A stretch of DNA of 64,000 nt from Streptomyces mutabilis (GCF_014649815.1 NZ_BMTT01000022.1:1-64000), one strand, 5' to 3'; shown: positions 18,017 to 26,563, counted from the first letter of the stretch. Notes: a model not told the origin generated them from the sequence alone. A program made the numbers and translations.

Positions 18017-18976
18017 TCATCCGCCACGACGGCGGAGGAAGTCGACAGCGATCCGAGCCGCTGTGCCGATCGCCGCGTCGACGGCCGTACGTGATGCGGC
18101 GAGTTCCCGCGTGCGGGCGAAGACGGAGACCGCGTAGCGGCTGCCGTCGGGATACCGAACGACCCCCGCCTCCATGTGAAGGCCGGGAAGGGTTCCGGTC
18201 TTCGCCGCGACCGTTGCCTCGTCCGGGAACCCCGACACCAGCCTGTGTCGGAAAAGCTGGCGGGACATCAGTTCCCGTACCTGCGCGCAGGCTTGCGGCG
18301 GGCCCGCCTCGTCCCGCCAGATGAGGCACAGCAGTCGGGTGATCTCGCGGGGCGTGCTGGCGTTGGTCCGCGAGGGATCCAGCACGCTCATCCGTCTCTT
18401 GCGGGCCTCCGGCAGCGCCGGGTAGCGCAGGGCGAACTCACTCTCGTCGCGTGCGCCGACCTCACTGAGCATCGACTGCAGCACATCGCGAGGACCGCCC
18501 ACGATCCGGGTCCGTTCGAGGCGGAGCTCTTCGGCCAGGAGCCGTACCGTGTCCAGACCGACCTGTGCCAGCAGCAGGTCAGCCGCCGAGTTGTCGCTCA
18601 CCGAGATCGCGAAGAGGGCCAGGTCGCGCAGGGACAGCTCGACGTCGTCCGCACAGCCGGCCGTGCCCCAGCCCCCCAGCCGGTCCGCTGCCGTGACCCG
18701 GACCCGCGCACGGGGGTCGAGCTGGCCGGCGGCGACCTGGCGCGCGAACTCGAGGACCAGCAAGACCTTGAAGACAGAGGCGATCACGACGGGCTCGTCA
18801 GCGCCGACGGCAACCTCGTCGGCTACCGTCCACTCACCCGCGGCCACCGTGTCGCCTGTCGCACGCCTGCCGATCGTCACCTCATCGCGGCACGGCTCCC
18901 CACCGATGGGAACCGCGTGCAACAACCCCTCGGCTCCCGCCCTCGCGAAGACCTCACGGACCTGATCCTCGACCAT
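18017..18976 (-). CDS. class A beta-lactamase-related serine hydrolase without signal peptide
   Basis: A 319-residue protein from the ATG at 18976. Penicillin-recognising motifs are present: SVFK (67-70), SDN (127-129) and KTG (259-261). The Ser-to-SDN spacing of 60 matches class A enzymes, but SDN-to-KTG is about 28 residues longer than in TEM. I see no omega-loop Glu equivalent to Glu166 (ExxLN) in the expected stretch. No signal peptide or TM segment is visible. It may therefore not be an efficient secreted beta-lactamase. It is divergent from a LysR gene 30 bp away, like ampR/ampC and the Streptomyces blaL/blaA arrangement, so LysR control is likely. Confidence 0.8.
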   Translation of the reverse strand: MVEDQVREVFARAGAEGLLHAVPIGGEPCRDEVTIGRRATGDTVAAGEWTVADEVAVGADEPVVIASVFKVLLVLEFARQVAAGQLDPRARVRVTAADRLGGWGTAGCADDVELSLRDLALFAISVSDNSAADLLLAQVGLDTVRLLAEELRLERTRIVGGPRDVLQSMLSEVGARDESEFALRYPALPEARKRRMSVLDPSRTNASTPREITRLLCLIWRDEAGPPQACAQVRELMSRQLFRHRLVSGFPDEATVAAKTGTLPGLHMEAGVVRYPDGSRYAVSVFARTRELAASRTAVDAAIGTAARIAVDFLRRRGG

Positions 18977-18991
18977 CGCTTCGCCCCTCAC

Positions 18992-18997
18992 GTAAGG
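18992..18997 (+). promoter_or_regulatory. -10 element for a probable leaderless lysR transcript
   Basis: TAAGGT ends 9 bp before the GTG at 19007, which puts transcription initiation at or very near the start codon. There is no room for a ribosome site, consistent with leaderless translation. The same 30-bp gap contains the start of the divergent serine hydrolase gene. Confidence 0.4.
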
Positions 18998-19006
18998 TCC
19001 CTGGCT

Positions 19007-19993
19007 GTGGATCTCTTGCGCCACCTGCGCATCTTTGTCGCCGTCGCCGAAGAGCTGCATTTCAGCCGGGCCGCCGACCAGCTCGGCATGGCCCAGCCAC
19101 CCCTCAGTCAGGCGGTGCGCAGGCTGGAGAAGGATCTCGGCGCCGAGCTGTTCGACCGGTCGCGCCGACAGGTCAAACTGACACCCGCAGGCGCAATGTT
19201 GCTGGACGAAGCCCGTGCACTGCTACTCGGCGAGGAACGGTTGCGGACGCTGGCCCGCCGCGCCGGGGAGGGCGATTCGGGTACCTTACGTGCGGGCGTG
19301 CCCCCCGGCACGACGGTTGCCACGCTGTCGCTGCTGCTCGGCGCATGTGCGGAACACTATCCGGGCATGACCGTCGATCTCCAGGAGATCACCACCGAAG
19401 AGCAACTGCGACTGATCGCGTCCGGCGGGCTCGACGTCGGCCTCGTCCACCAGCCCGTGGACGTAACCGGCCTCCGTCTCGGTCCGGAGGTGCGGGTGGA
19501 ACTCGGCGTCGTCCTACCGCGCGTCTCACCACTGGCCCGGCTTCCGGAGGTCGCTCTCGCCGAGCTGGCCGGTAGCAACCTCGTGCTCTTTCCACGTGCG
19601 CAGGCTCCCGGCTGGTACGACCGGATTCTGGACACCTGCCGGGCCGGGGGTTTCGTTCCCACCGGACTGCGGCATGCCTCGCACCCCGAGGTGTTGCTGG
19701 CCCTCGTCACCGCGGGGCACGGCATCGCCTTCGACCAGAAGCCGGTGGCCGGCAAGGAGCCCCGCGTCGTCTGGCGGCCACTGGGAGGCCGCCCCCTCAC
19801 CCAGCGGACCAACGGAGTCTGGCCCGCCGGCCGATCCTCCCACCCGGCCGCTCCACACTTCGCCGAACTCGCAGCCGACGTACTCGCCCGCGACCGCGCG
19901 GCGACCCTGCACCGCGACGACGGCGCGCCCGCGGAGACAGAGCCGCCTCGCCCGTGGGCGGTGGTGTACGACGAAGCAGCATCGCGTTGGTAG
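19007..19993 (+). CDS. LysR-type transcriptional regulator
   Basis: A 328-residue protein from the GTG at 19007. The N-terminal wHTH (LRIFVAVAEELHFSRAADQLGMAQPPLSQAVRRLEKDLGAELFDR) is typical LysR. The effector-binding domain follows from about 90 (GTLRAGVPPGTTVATL, GGLDVGLVHQPV). The C-terminus is extended and polar. It is encoded divergently from a beta-lactamase-like serine hydrolase with only 30 bp between the starts, the usual layout for a LysR regulator and its target. Confidence 0.9.
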   Translation: MDLLRHLRIFVAVAEELHFSRAADQLGMAQPPLSQAVRRLEKDLGAELFDRSRRQVKLTPAGAMLLDEARALLLGEERLRTLARRAGEGDSGTLRAGVPPGTTVATLSLLLGACAEHYPGMTVDLQEITTEEQLRLIASGGLDVGLVHQPVDVTGLRLGPEVRVELGVVLPRVSPLARLPEVALAELAGSNLVLFPRAQAPGWYDRILDTCRAGGFVPTGLRHASHPEVLLALVTAGHGIAFDQKPVAGKEPRVVWRPLGGRPLTQRTNGVWPAGRSSHPAAPHFAELAADVLARDRAATLHRDDGAPAETEPPRPWAVVYDEAASRW

Positions 19994-20748
19994 GCGGTCT
20001 CGACGCCTTAGACGACCGGTGGGCTTCCTGAAAGTGGCAAAGGTGCGTGACGGCGCGTCAGCCAGGGACCTGCACGCCGCGGCCGATGCCGTGCTCGCGA
20101 ACCGGGACGCACAGGGACGCTGACGCGCACACGCACCGCGCGTCGACAGCGGTCCACGCGCAGCCCCCGGAGCCGCACGGTTTCAGGCGACACGACCCGC
20201 GAGCGACAACCGGGAGCGCACTCGGCGGCCCTGGCCTGCTGACCGCCGGGCGACCCGCCCGTCGATGACCCGGTCGATGACGAGAGCCGGGCCAATGGTT
20301 CGCGCCTGGACGGTGCTGTGCCCCAATTGATGCAGGGCTGCCGGGTGAACGCGGGCGTTGTGTCCGCGTTGTGGCAGCCGAGCTGTGGAGCGTCGAGAAC
20401 AACGTCGCGGGCGCGAACATGGACTTCGAGGAGTTCGCCCGAGCCGTTGGTGACGACGGCGTTCACCGGGGCTTCTGAGGCCGGAGCCGCACACCCCTGC
20501 TCGCGGTCCCCGGCCGTCCTCAGCCGTGGGGCAGCAGCGGAAGGCCGTGGCTCACCGGTGGTCCGCGTCCGGCCGGCCGGGTCTGCGGACCGGACGGTGG
20601 ACCGGCGCGAGACGGGAGTTGCCGTCGAGTGCCGGATCTTCGGCGAGGGTGTGGCATCAGGACCCGGAGCCGTGGGCCGTTGTGGCGATTCAGCTGCCTG
20701 ACTGCCGACCGGCGGGTGAAGGACCTGAAGCCCGGCCCGGTCATCAGG
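19994..20748. other. 755-bp region with gene debris
   Basis: No complete gene. Two short stretches have strong third-position GC bias and end at real stops: 20043-20123 (RDLHAAADAVLANR) and 20281-20478 (AELWSVENNVAGANMDFEEF). Neither has a convincing start. Nothing was recognised in 20479-20748. Confidence 0.5.
20281..20478 (+). pseudogene. unassigned coding-like 3' remnant
   Basis: An open frame bounded by stops (TGA before 20281, TGA 20476-20478), with strong codon bias over its second half, encodes AELWSVENNVAGANMDFEEFARAV and ends DGVHRGF. It has no ATG and only an internal GTG at 20371. It looks like the C-terminus of a lost gene. I do not recognise the family. Confidence 0.35.
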
Positions 20749-21537
20749 TCAGCGTTTGAAATCGACCTCTTCGATGCGTGTCTGCACGGTCCGGCCGCTT
20801 TCCCACGCGTTGGCGCCCGGTGCCACCTCCGGCATGGGGATGTCCGCCCGCTTCTGCCGATTGCCGGAGGTCGAGATGCCGAGCCGCTCGTCCCGGGCCC
20901 GGATCATCTCGTCCGAGGCCTGCCCGTCGTCGGTGAAGCCCATCATCAGTTGCGGGATTCCGTAGGGGAAGTCGTCGCGGTCGTACTGCCAGGTGTGGAA
21001 CGTCTTGCCGTAGGTGGTCACGAGGTCCTCGAAGTAGGCGTGCTCGGCCAGGTCGGGGATGCCGGGGGCGGTGAGGCTGCCGGACTTGACCTCGTAGTGG
21101 TGGCTGTGCCACAGCCGCTTCTCGTCCTCGGGCAGGCCGCGGAAGCGTTCCTCGCTGATGATGTACTCGATGCCTATCAGGCGGGCGTCGGGCGCGTTGC
21201 GGTCGAAGATCACGCACTGATGCAGGTCGTGCCGGAGGTGAGTGCAGAAGTGCGTGGCCTCGACCTGCCGGCCCATGTCGTCGGCGTACATGTGGAAGCC
21301 GTTGAGGTAGGTGCTCATCGCGTCGACCGGGTACTTCGTCTGTACCGCCCCGGCGGCCAGGTCGAGCACGCGGTGCTTGAGGGGATGCCCCTTGCCGACC
21401 TTGCTGATCGTCGCCGCCTTGCGCCCGAACAGCAGTCCGACCGCGGCGGTCACGCCTGCCGCGGCTCCTATACCGATGGACGCGGCCGGCCTCACGCCGG
21501 AACCACTCGAACGGTGAGTGCCTCGTGTGGGTGCCAT
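20749..21537 (-). CDS. DUF1264 / oil-body-associated-protein-like protein
   Basis: A 262-residue protein from the ATG at 21537. After a short basic, Ser-rich N-terminus and one hydrophobic stretch (SIGIGAAAGVTAAVGLLFG), the body contains HMYADDMGRQVEATHFCTHL, CVIFDRNAPDARLIGIEYI, EKRLWHSHHYEVKSG and KTFHTWQYDRDDFPYGIPQLMMGF. These are hallmark strings of the DUF1264/OBAP family known from plants, fungi and bacteria. The biochemical role is unknown. It is divergent from the spermidine-synthase-like gene at 21620. Confidence 0.85.
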   Translation of the reverse strand: MAPTRGTHRSSGSGVRPAASIGIGAAAGVTAAVGLLFGRKAATISKVGKGHPLKHRVLDLAAGAVQTKYPVDAMSTYLNGFHMYADDMGRQVEATHFCTHLRHDLHQCVIFDRNAPDARLIGIEYIISEERFRGLPEDEKRLWHSHHYEVKSGSLTAPGIPDLAEHAYFEDLVTTYGKTFHTWQYDRDDFPYGIPQLMMGFTDDGQASDEMIRARDERLGISTSGNRQKRADIPMPEVAPGANAWESGRTVQTRIEEVDFKR

Positions 21538-21619
21538 GGACGGCGAGTGCCCTGTGCCCGGCAGCCGTAACGAGCCACCGCCCGTCGGCCGCCACGCGGT
21601 CGACGAGCCGCGTGCGAGG

Positions 21620-23161
21620 ATGTCGTCCGTGACCGGACCGCCTTCCTCGTCTGCCGCCGGAGACATGCCTCGCGACCATGGGCTCGGGTCCCGTACCGCC
21701 GCCGCGCTGGTGTTCGGGTCCTCCGCAGCGGTCCTGATCGTCGAGATCGTCGCACTGCGGCTGTTGGCCCCGTACCTCGGTCTCACCTTGGAGACCAGCA
21801 CCATGGTGATCGGGGTCGCCCTCACCGCGATCGCCCTCGGCTCCTGGCTGGGCGGGCGCCTCGCGGACCTGGTCGATCCCCGCCGGCTGCTGGGGCCCGC
21901 GCTGGGAGTGTCGGGCGCGGCCGTGGCACTCACCCCCGCCGTCCTGCGCAGCACCGCGGAGTGGGCGCCCGTGCTGCTCCTGCTCGTCGCGGGTCTGACC
22001 ATCCTGGTGCCGGGCGCGCTGCTCTCCGCGGTGACGCCGATGGTGACCAAGCTGCGGCTCACCAGCCTCGCCGAGACCGGGACGGTGGTCGGCCGGCTGT
22101 CCGGCGTCGGTACCGTCGGGGCCATCGTCGGTACCGTCCTCACCGGCTTCGTCCTCATTTCACGGTTGCCGGTCAGCGGCATCCTGATCAGTCTCGGCGT
22201 ACTGCTGATGGCCGGCTCGGCGCTGGTCGGATGGCGAGCGCGCGGGTGGACCGGCACCCCTGCCCTCACTCTGGTGGTCGTGGCCGGCGGTCTGGCCACC
22301 GTCCCCGCGCCCGGCGGCTGCGACGCGGAGACCAAGTACCACTGCGCACGGGTCGTGGCGGACCCCGGCCGGGACGGCGGCCGCACGCTGGTGCTGGACG
22401 GCGTGCGACACTCCTACGTCGACGTCGACGACCCCACGTACCTGAAGTTCACCTATGTCCGTGCGATCGCGTCGGTGGTGGACACCGTCTTTCCCGGGAG
22501 TGAGCCGATCGCCGCCTACCACCTGGGCGGCGGAGGGCTCACCTTTCCGCGTTACCTCGCGGCCACCCGGCCGGGGACGCGCAGCCTCGTGTCCGAGATC
22601 GACGGAGGGGTCGTGCGCATCGACCGTGAGGAGTTCGGTCTGAGTCCGGAAGCCGGGGTCGACGTACGCACGGAGGACGGCAGACTCGGTCTGCGGAGGC
22701 TGGGGACCGGCAGCCGTGACCTCGTCGTCGGCGACGCCTTCGGGGGCGTCAGTGTGCCGTGGCACCTCACCACGGTGGAAGCGATGGCCGACGTACGGCG
22801 GGTGCTGAAGGATGACGGCCTGTACGTCGCGAATCTGATCGATCACGGTGACATGGCCTTCGCGCGTGCCGAAGTGGCCACGCTCGGCGAGATGTTCGAG
22901 CACGTGGCCCTCCTCGGCGAGCCCGCCGACATCGGCACCGGCCGGGCCGCCACCCCCGACGGTGGCAATCTGGTGGTGCTCGCCTCCGACCGGCCGGTCG
23001 ACCTGCGCGCGGCCCGGGAAGCGCTTGACGACGGGCGAGTCGGCTGGGACATCGCCACCGGTGACGCACTCACCTCGTGGATCGACGGTGCCCGACCGCT
23101 CACCGACGACTACGCACCCGTCGACCAACTCCTGCAACCGCACGGCCCGCAGGTCGGGTGA
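21620..23161 (+). CDS. membrane-fused spermidine synthase-like protein
   Basis: About 513 residues from the ATG at 21620; later in-frame starts at 21629 and 21665 are possible. Residues about 20-220 form several TM segments of the MFS-like type found in fused spermidine synthases. The C-terminal half is a Rossmann-like spermidine synthase domain (YVDVDDPTYLKFTYVRAIASV, AYHLGGGGLTFPRYL, GDAFGGVSVPWHLTTVEAM). The family transfers aminopropyl groups, but catalytic specificity of the membrane-fused forms is uncertain. The DUF2809 gene follows 9 bp downstream and is likely co-transcribed. Confidence 0.83.
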   Translation: MSSVTGPPSSSAAGDMPRDHGLGSRTAAALVFGSSAAVLIVEIVALRLLAPYLGLTLETSTMVIGVALTAIALGSWLGGRLADLVDPRRLLGPALGVSGAAVALTPAVLRSTAEWAPVLLLLVAGLTILVPGALLSAVTPMVTKLRLTSLAETGTVVGRLSGVGTVGAIVGTVLTGFVLISRLPVSGILISLGVLLMAGSALVGWRARGWTGTPALTLVVVAGGLATVPAPGGCDAETKYHCARVVADPGRDGGRTLVLDGVRHSYVDVDDPTYLKFTYVRAIASVVDTVFPGSEPIAAYHLGGGGLTFPRYLAATRPGTRSLVSEIDGGVVRIDREEFGLSPEAGVDVRTEDGRLGLRRLGTGSRDLVVGDAFGGVSVPWHLTTVEAMADVRRVLKDDGLYVANLIDHGDMAFARAEVATLGEMFEHVALLGEPADIGTGRAATPDGGNLVVLASDRPVDLRAAREALDDGRVGWDIATGDALTSWIDGARPLTDDYAPVDQLLQPHGPQVG

Positions 23162-23170
23162 GGACAGCCG

Positions 23171-23581
23171 ATGGGTGACGGGATCCGTCTGCGGGCCGCC
23201 ATGGCCGCGCTGTTGACCGTCGGCGCCGGTCTGGGACTGAGGGCGGTGACGGCGGGAGACGTGGCCAAGTACGGCGGGGACAGCCTGTACACCCTGCTGA
23301 TCTTCGCCCTCGTCTTCCTGGCGGCGCCGCGGGTGACCGCGGCCAAGGCGGCGGCCATCGCGCTGGCCGTGAGCTGGGGCGTCGAGTTCCTGCAGCTCAG
23401 TGACGTACCGGCGGAGCTTTCCCGGCGCAGCACGGCCGCTCGCCTGGTGCTCGGCTCGACCTTCAACGCGCCGGACCTGTTCTGGTACGCGGTCGGTGCG
23501 CTGGCCGGGTGGCTCGCCGTCGCGTCCTCGGGAGCGGTCCGTGGCGAGCGTCCTTCATCGCTTGTGCGACGTGGAGCTTGA
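23171..23581 (+). CDS. DUF2809 membrane protein
   Basis: A 136-residue protein with about four hydrophobic segments. Conserved KYGGDSLYTLLIFALVFL, SWGVEFLQL and FNAPDLFWYAVGALAGW identify DUF2809, a small membrane family of unknown function. ATG start 9 bp after the spermidine-synthase fusion, consistent with an operon. Confidence 0.82.
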   Translation: MGDGIRLRAAMAALLTVGAGLGLRAVTAGDVAKYGGDSLYTLLIFALVFLAAPRVTAAKAAAIALAVSWGVEFLQLSDVPAELSRRSTAARLVLGSTFNAPDLFWYAVGALAGWLAVASSGAVRGERPSSLVRRGA

Positions 23582-24055
23582 GCGCTGTGCTACGTGGTGC
23601 TCAGCGCTCGTCCGGCGTCGAGCGTCGCGGACGGCCGGTACGTCTCGTTCCGCTTCACGTGCCGGACCTTGCGGCCCCGGGGCACCAACGACACCGGTGA
23701 CGTCTTCGTCAAGGACCTCAGGAACGGGGCCCTGCGCCATGTCCTCGGGCCGGAACCGTAGTTCGCCACGCACACCGGGAGGCTGAGCGCGGACGGCCGG
23801 CACGTCGTGTTCGTGGCGGCCGAGGAGCGGGTGCTCCGCGGCCCGCTCCAGGTGATCTACCGGATGGATCTGCGCACCGGGCGCACCGACACGGTCACCG
23901 CGCGGCCCGACGGCACGGCGAACCAGAGGCCGGCGTCCGGCCCGTCCACCGACGCCCACGGCCGGGCGGTGGCGTACGACGCCGTACCGCCGGACCTGTT
24001 GGGGGAGTCGTCCACCGCCACCGACCGGCAGGTCCTCGTCACGCGCCTGCGCTGA
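23582..24055 (+). pseudogene. PD40/TolB-like beta-propeller protein remnant with in-frame stop
   Basis: A single frame encodes VADGRYVSFRFTC, NDTGDVFVKDLRNGALRHV, then an in-frame TAG (23759-23761), then SADGRHVVFVAAEER and IYRMDLRTGRTDTVT, ending at TGA 24053-24055. These are WD40-like PD40 repeats as found in secreted TolB-like propellers. The 5' part with the signal peptide and earlier blades is absent. With truncation plus a nonsense codon, the gene is not functional. An ATG-less downstream piece could not fold alone. Confidence 0.65.
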
Positions 24056-25121
24056 ACCGCGCTCCGGGCGCCACGCCCGGCTCCCGGCGTAAGGAACCGG
24101 ACGGTCCGGGCCGCGGTGCGGTGCTCCGCCGCACGACCAGATGAGTCGCCAGTTCGATGCGCCGGGCGGTTCTGCCGGCGCCGTCCGGGCGGAAAAGCAT
24201 GCGGGTCGCCTCCTCGGCCATGTGCTGCAGTGGCTGGTGGACCGTGGTCAGCGGCGGGCTCGACCACTGGGCGGGCGGCACGTCGTCGTAGCCGACCACC
24301 GAGAGCTCCGCCGGGACGCGCAGTCCCTTGAGCCGGGCAGCCTCCAGTACGCCGAGGGCGTGGAGGTCGCTGCCCGCGAAGACGGCGGTGGGCCGGTCGG
24401 GGCCGTCCAGCAGGTCCATGGCGTGCTCGAAGCCGCCGGCCACCTGGAAGTCGCCGAAGCGGACCAGGCGGGGATCGACGGGCAGGCCCGCCACGGCCAT
24501 CGCCGAGCGGTAGCCGTCGAGGCGGGCCCGTGCGCACAGCATGTCCTCGGGGCCGGTGATGATCGCGACGCGTTCATGCCCTTGGTCGGTGAGATGGCGC
24601 GTCGCCGCGAGGCCCCCGGCCCAGTTGGCGGAGCCCACGGACGGCACGTCGGGATCGGGATCGCCGGCCGGGTCGACGATGACGAACGGGATGTCACGCG
24701 AGCGGAGCCGGTGTTTCACCTCCGCCGGGAGCGAGGAGAAGACCAGCACGACCCCCAGCGGCCTGCGGCGGAGCGCTCCCTCGATCCAGTCGGGAGCGGG
24801 CGCGTGCCGCGTACCGCTCCGGGTGAGCACGACGGTCGCCCGATGGGCCTTGGCAACGTTTTCCACACCCTTCACGAGCTCCACCGCCCAGACGCTGTCC
24901 AGCTCGTGGAAGACGAGTTCGACGAGCGGGGAGCGCGGCCGGTCCGACGCCCGTCGACGGTAACCGTGCCCCTCCAGCAGCCGTTCGACCCGCGACCGGG
25001 TGCCGCTGGAGACATCCGAACGACCGTAGAGGACCTTCGAAACTGTCGGAGGGGAGACACCCGCCTCTTTCGCGACCTCGGCCAGCGTCACCCTTGCGCT
25101 CACCCTAACTTCATCGTGCAT
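24039..25121 (-). CDS. LacI-family repressor of the xylo-oligosaccharide operon (BxlR-like)
   Basis: A 360-residue regulator from the ATG at 25121. N-terminal LacI HTH (VTLAEVAKEAGVSPPTVSKVLYG) with hinge, then a periplasmic-binding-like effector domain (RPLGVVLVFSSLP, GHERVAIITG, TAVFAGSDLHALGVLEAA, LSVVGYDDVPPAQWSSPPLTTV). It is divergent from an ABC importer/GH3 operon beginning 138 bp away, so it should repress that operon and respond to a xylo-oligosaccharide. The symmetrical site CGAAACTTTCG near the operon start is the best operator candidate. Its 3' end overlaps the broken PD40 gene by 17 bp. Confidence 0.87.
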   Translation of the reverse strand: MHDEVRVSARVTLAEVAKEAGVSPPTVSKVLYGRSDVSSGTRSRVERLLEGHGYRRRASDRPRSPLVELVFHELDSVWAVELVKGVENVAKAHRATVVLTRSGTRHAPAPDWIEGALRRRPLGVVLVFSSLPAEVKHRLRSRDIPFVIVDPAGDPDPDVPSVGSANWAGGLAATRHLTDQGHERVAIITGPEDMLCARARLDGYRSAMAVAGLPVDPRLVRFGDFQVAGGFEHAMDLLDGPDRPTAVFAGSDLHALGVLEAARLKGLRVPAELSVVGYDDVPPAQWSSPPLTTVHQPLQHMAEEATRMLFRPDGAGRTARRIELATHLVVRRSTAPRPGPSGSLRREPGVAPGARFSAGA

Positions 25122-25177
25122 GCCAGCAGGATAGTTCACGCGATCGATAACGTTTTGGGTCGTCCCGCGCACGGCCA

Positions 25178-25206
25178 TTGACCGTAAATCCCGACTGACT
25201 TTACTG
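25178..25206 (+). promoter_or_regulatory. candidate promoter of the xylo-oligosaccharide operon
   Basis: TTGACC (25178-25183) and a weak -10 TTTACT (25200-25205) with 16-bp spacing. This predicts a leader of about 45 nt that includes the operator candidate at 25237-25251. The -35 is good and the -10 only fair. Confidence 0.4.
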
Positions 25207-25236
25207 TCCGACGGCATGGACTTTCGGTGATGAAGT

Positions 25237-25251
25237 CGAAACTTTCGAAAG
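25237..25251. promoter_or_regulatory. LacI-type operator candidate in the bxl leader
   Basis: CGAAACTTTCG (25237-25247) is an odd-centre palindrome, CGAAA-C-TTTCG, and overlaps the perfect palindrome CTTTCGAAAG (25242-25251). It ends 7 bp before the ATG at 25259, overlapping the ribosome-binding region. CGAA...TTCG inverted repeats are reported for BxlR-type repressors of Streptomyces (recalled, not checked). Confidence 0.6.
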
Positions 25252-25258
25252 GCGAACG

Positions 25259-26563
25259 ATGAAGACACGTGCGCGCTTGCCCAGACTGGTCGCCACCGGC
25301 GCGACGCTCGCCCTGGCGCTGAGCCTTGCGGCCTGCGGCGAAGGGGACGGCGGGGCGTCGTCGGACGACGGCAAGATCCATGTCCTGGTCTACGGGGACG
25401 CCAGCAACAAGGTCGAACAGCAGATCGTTGACACCTTCAACAAGACGTCCGACGTCAAGGCGGTGCTCGACACCATCCCCGGTGCCGACTACCAGAAGAA
25501 GCTCCAGACGATCATCAACACCCCCCAGGCTCCGGACATCTTCTTCAACTGGGGCGGCGGCAGCATCAAGCCGTTCGTCAAGGCGGACCTGCTGATGCCG
25601 CTGGACGACATGATCAAGAAGAACCCGGACCTGGAGAAGAAGTTCCTGCCGACGGTCTTCGACAACGCCGTCGTCGACGGCAAGCCGTACGGCATCCCGA
25701 TGCGCGGCACCCAGCCCGTCCTGCTCTTCCACAACAAGAAGGTCCTCGAAGAGGTGGGCGTCCAGCCGCCGAAGAGTTGGGGCGAGCTGCTCGCCGCGGT
25801 GGAGAAGCTGAAGGACGAGGGCGTCACGCCGATCGCGCTCGGGGGAGGCGACGTCTGGCCCACCCAGATGTGGTTCCAGTACCTCTACGACCGCATAGCC
25901 GGGCCGGAGCTGTTCGAGAAGGCCATCGGGGGCGACAAGAGCGCCTGGGAGAGCCCGGACAGCAAGAAGGCCCTCGACATGATCAAGGAGCTCGTCGACA
26001 CCGGCGCCTTCGGCAAGAACTACGACTCCGTCAAGTACACCAACGGCGGCTCGGCCCAGCTGGTGGCTTCCGGCAAGGCCGGCTTCGAGCTGATGGGTTC
26101 CTGGTACTACTCCCAGCAGCTGACGGACCACCCGGACTTCGCCGAGAAGGACCTCGGCTACACCGCGTTCCCGGCCGTCGAGGGCGGCAAGGGCGACGCG
26201 GCCAACGTCGCCGGCAACACCAACAACTACTACTCGGTGATGAAGAAGACCAAGCACCCCGAGGCCGTCGCCGAGTTCCTGAAGCTCATGTACTCCGACG
26301 AGTTCGTCAAGGCGCAGCTGGACATCGGCAACCTGCCGACCACGACCGACACCGACGAGTTCATCGACGACTCGGGCACCCCCGAGTACTCGCGCTTCCA
26401 GTACGACCTCGTCGCCGACGCCCCGTCGTTCCAACTGTCCTGGGACCAGGCGTACCCGCAGAAGGCGAGCTCGGACATGCACAAGGCCGTCCAGCAGTTC
26501 TTCAACGGACAGCTCGACACGGACGGCTTCATCCAGGCCATGCAGGCCCTCCCGACCGAGTGA
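25259..26563 (+). CDS. bxlE: ABC sugar-binding lipoprotein (BxlE-like)
   Basis: A 434-residue solute-binding protein of family 1. The lipoprotein signal has a basic N-terminus, a hydrophobic core and lipobox LAAC (Cys25). The mature part contains IPGADYQKKLQTIIN, APDIFFNWGGGSIK and WPTQMWFQYLYDR. Lipid anchoring holds it on the outer face of the membrane. It is first in a tight operon with two permeases and a GH3 beta-xylosidase, pointing to xylobiose/xylo-oligosaccharide capture. No ATPase gene is present; Streptomyces sugar importers of this type usually share MsiK. Confidence 0.88.
   Translation: MKTRARLPRLVATGATLALALSLAACGEGDGGASSDDGKIHVLVYGDASNKVEQQIVDTFNKTSDVKAVLDTIPGADYQKKLQTIINTPQAPDIFFNWGGGSIKPFVKADLLMPLDDMIKKNPDLEKKFLPTVFDNAVVDGKPYGIPMRGTQPVLLFHNKKVLEEVGVQPPKSWGELLAAVEKLKDEGVTPIALGGGDVWPTQMWFQYLYDRIAGPELFEKAIGGDKSAWESPDSKKALDMIKELVDTGAFGKNYDSVKYTNGGSAQLVASGKAGFELMGSWYYSQQLTDHPDFAEKDLGYTAFPAVEGGKGDAANVAGNTNNYYSVMKKTKHPEAVAEFLKLMYSDEFVKAQLDIGNLPTTTDTDEFIDDSGTPEYSRFQYDLVADAPSFQLSWDQAYPQKASSDMHKAVQQFFNGQLDTDGFIQAMQALPTE

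Noticed and set aside
25033-25046. TTCGAAACTGTCGG inside the LacI gene as a second operator
   Set aside because: It lies within the HTH coding region, is only half symmetric and is constrained by codons.
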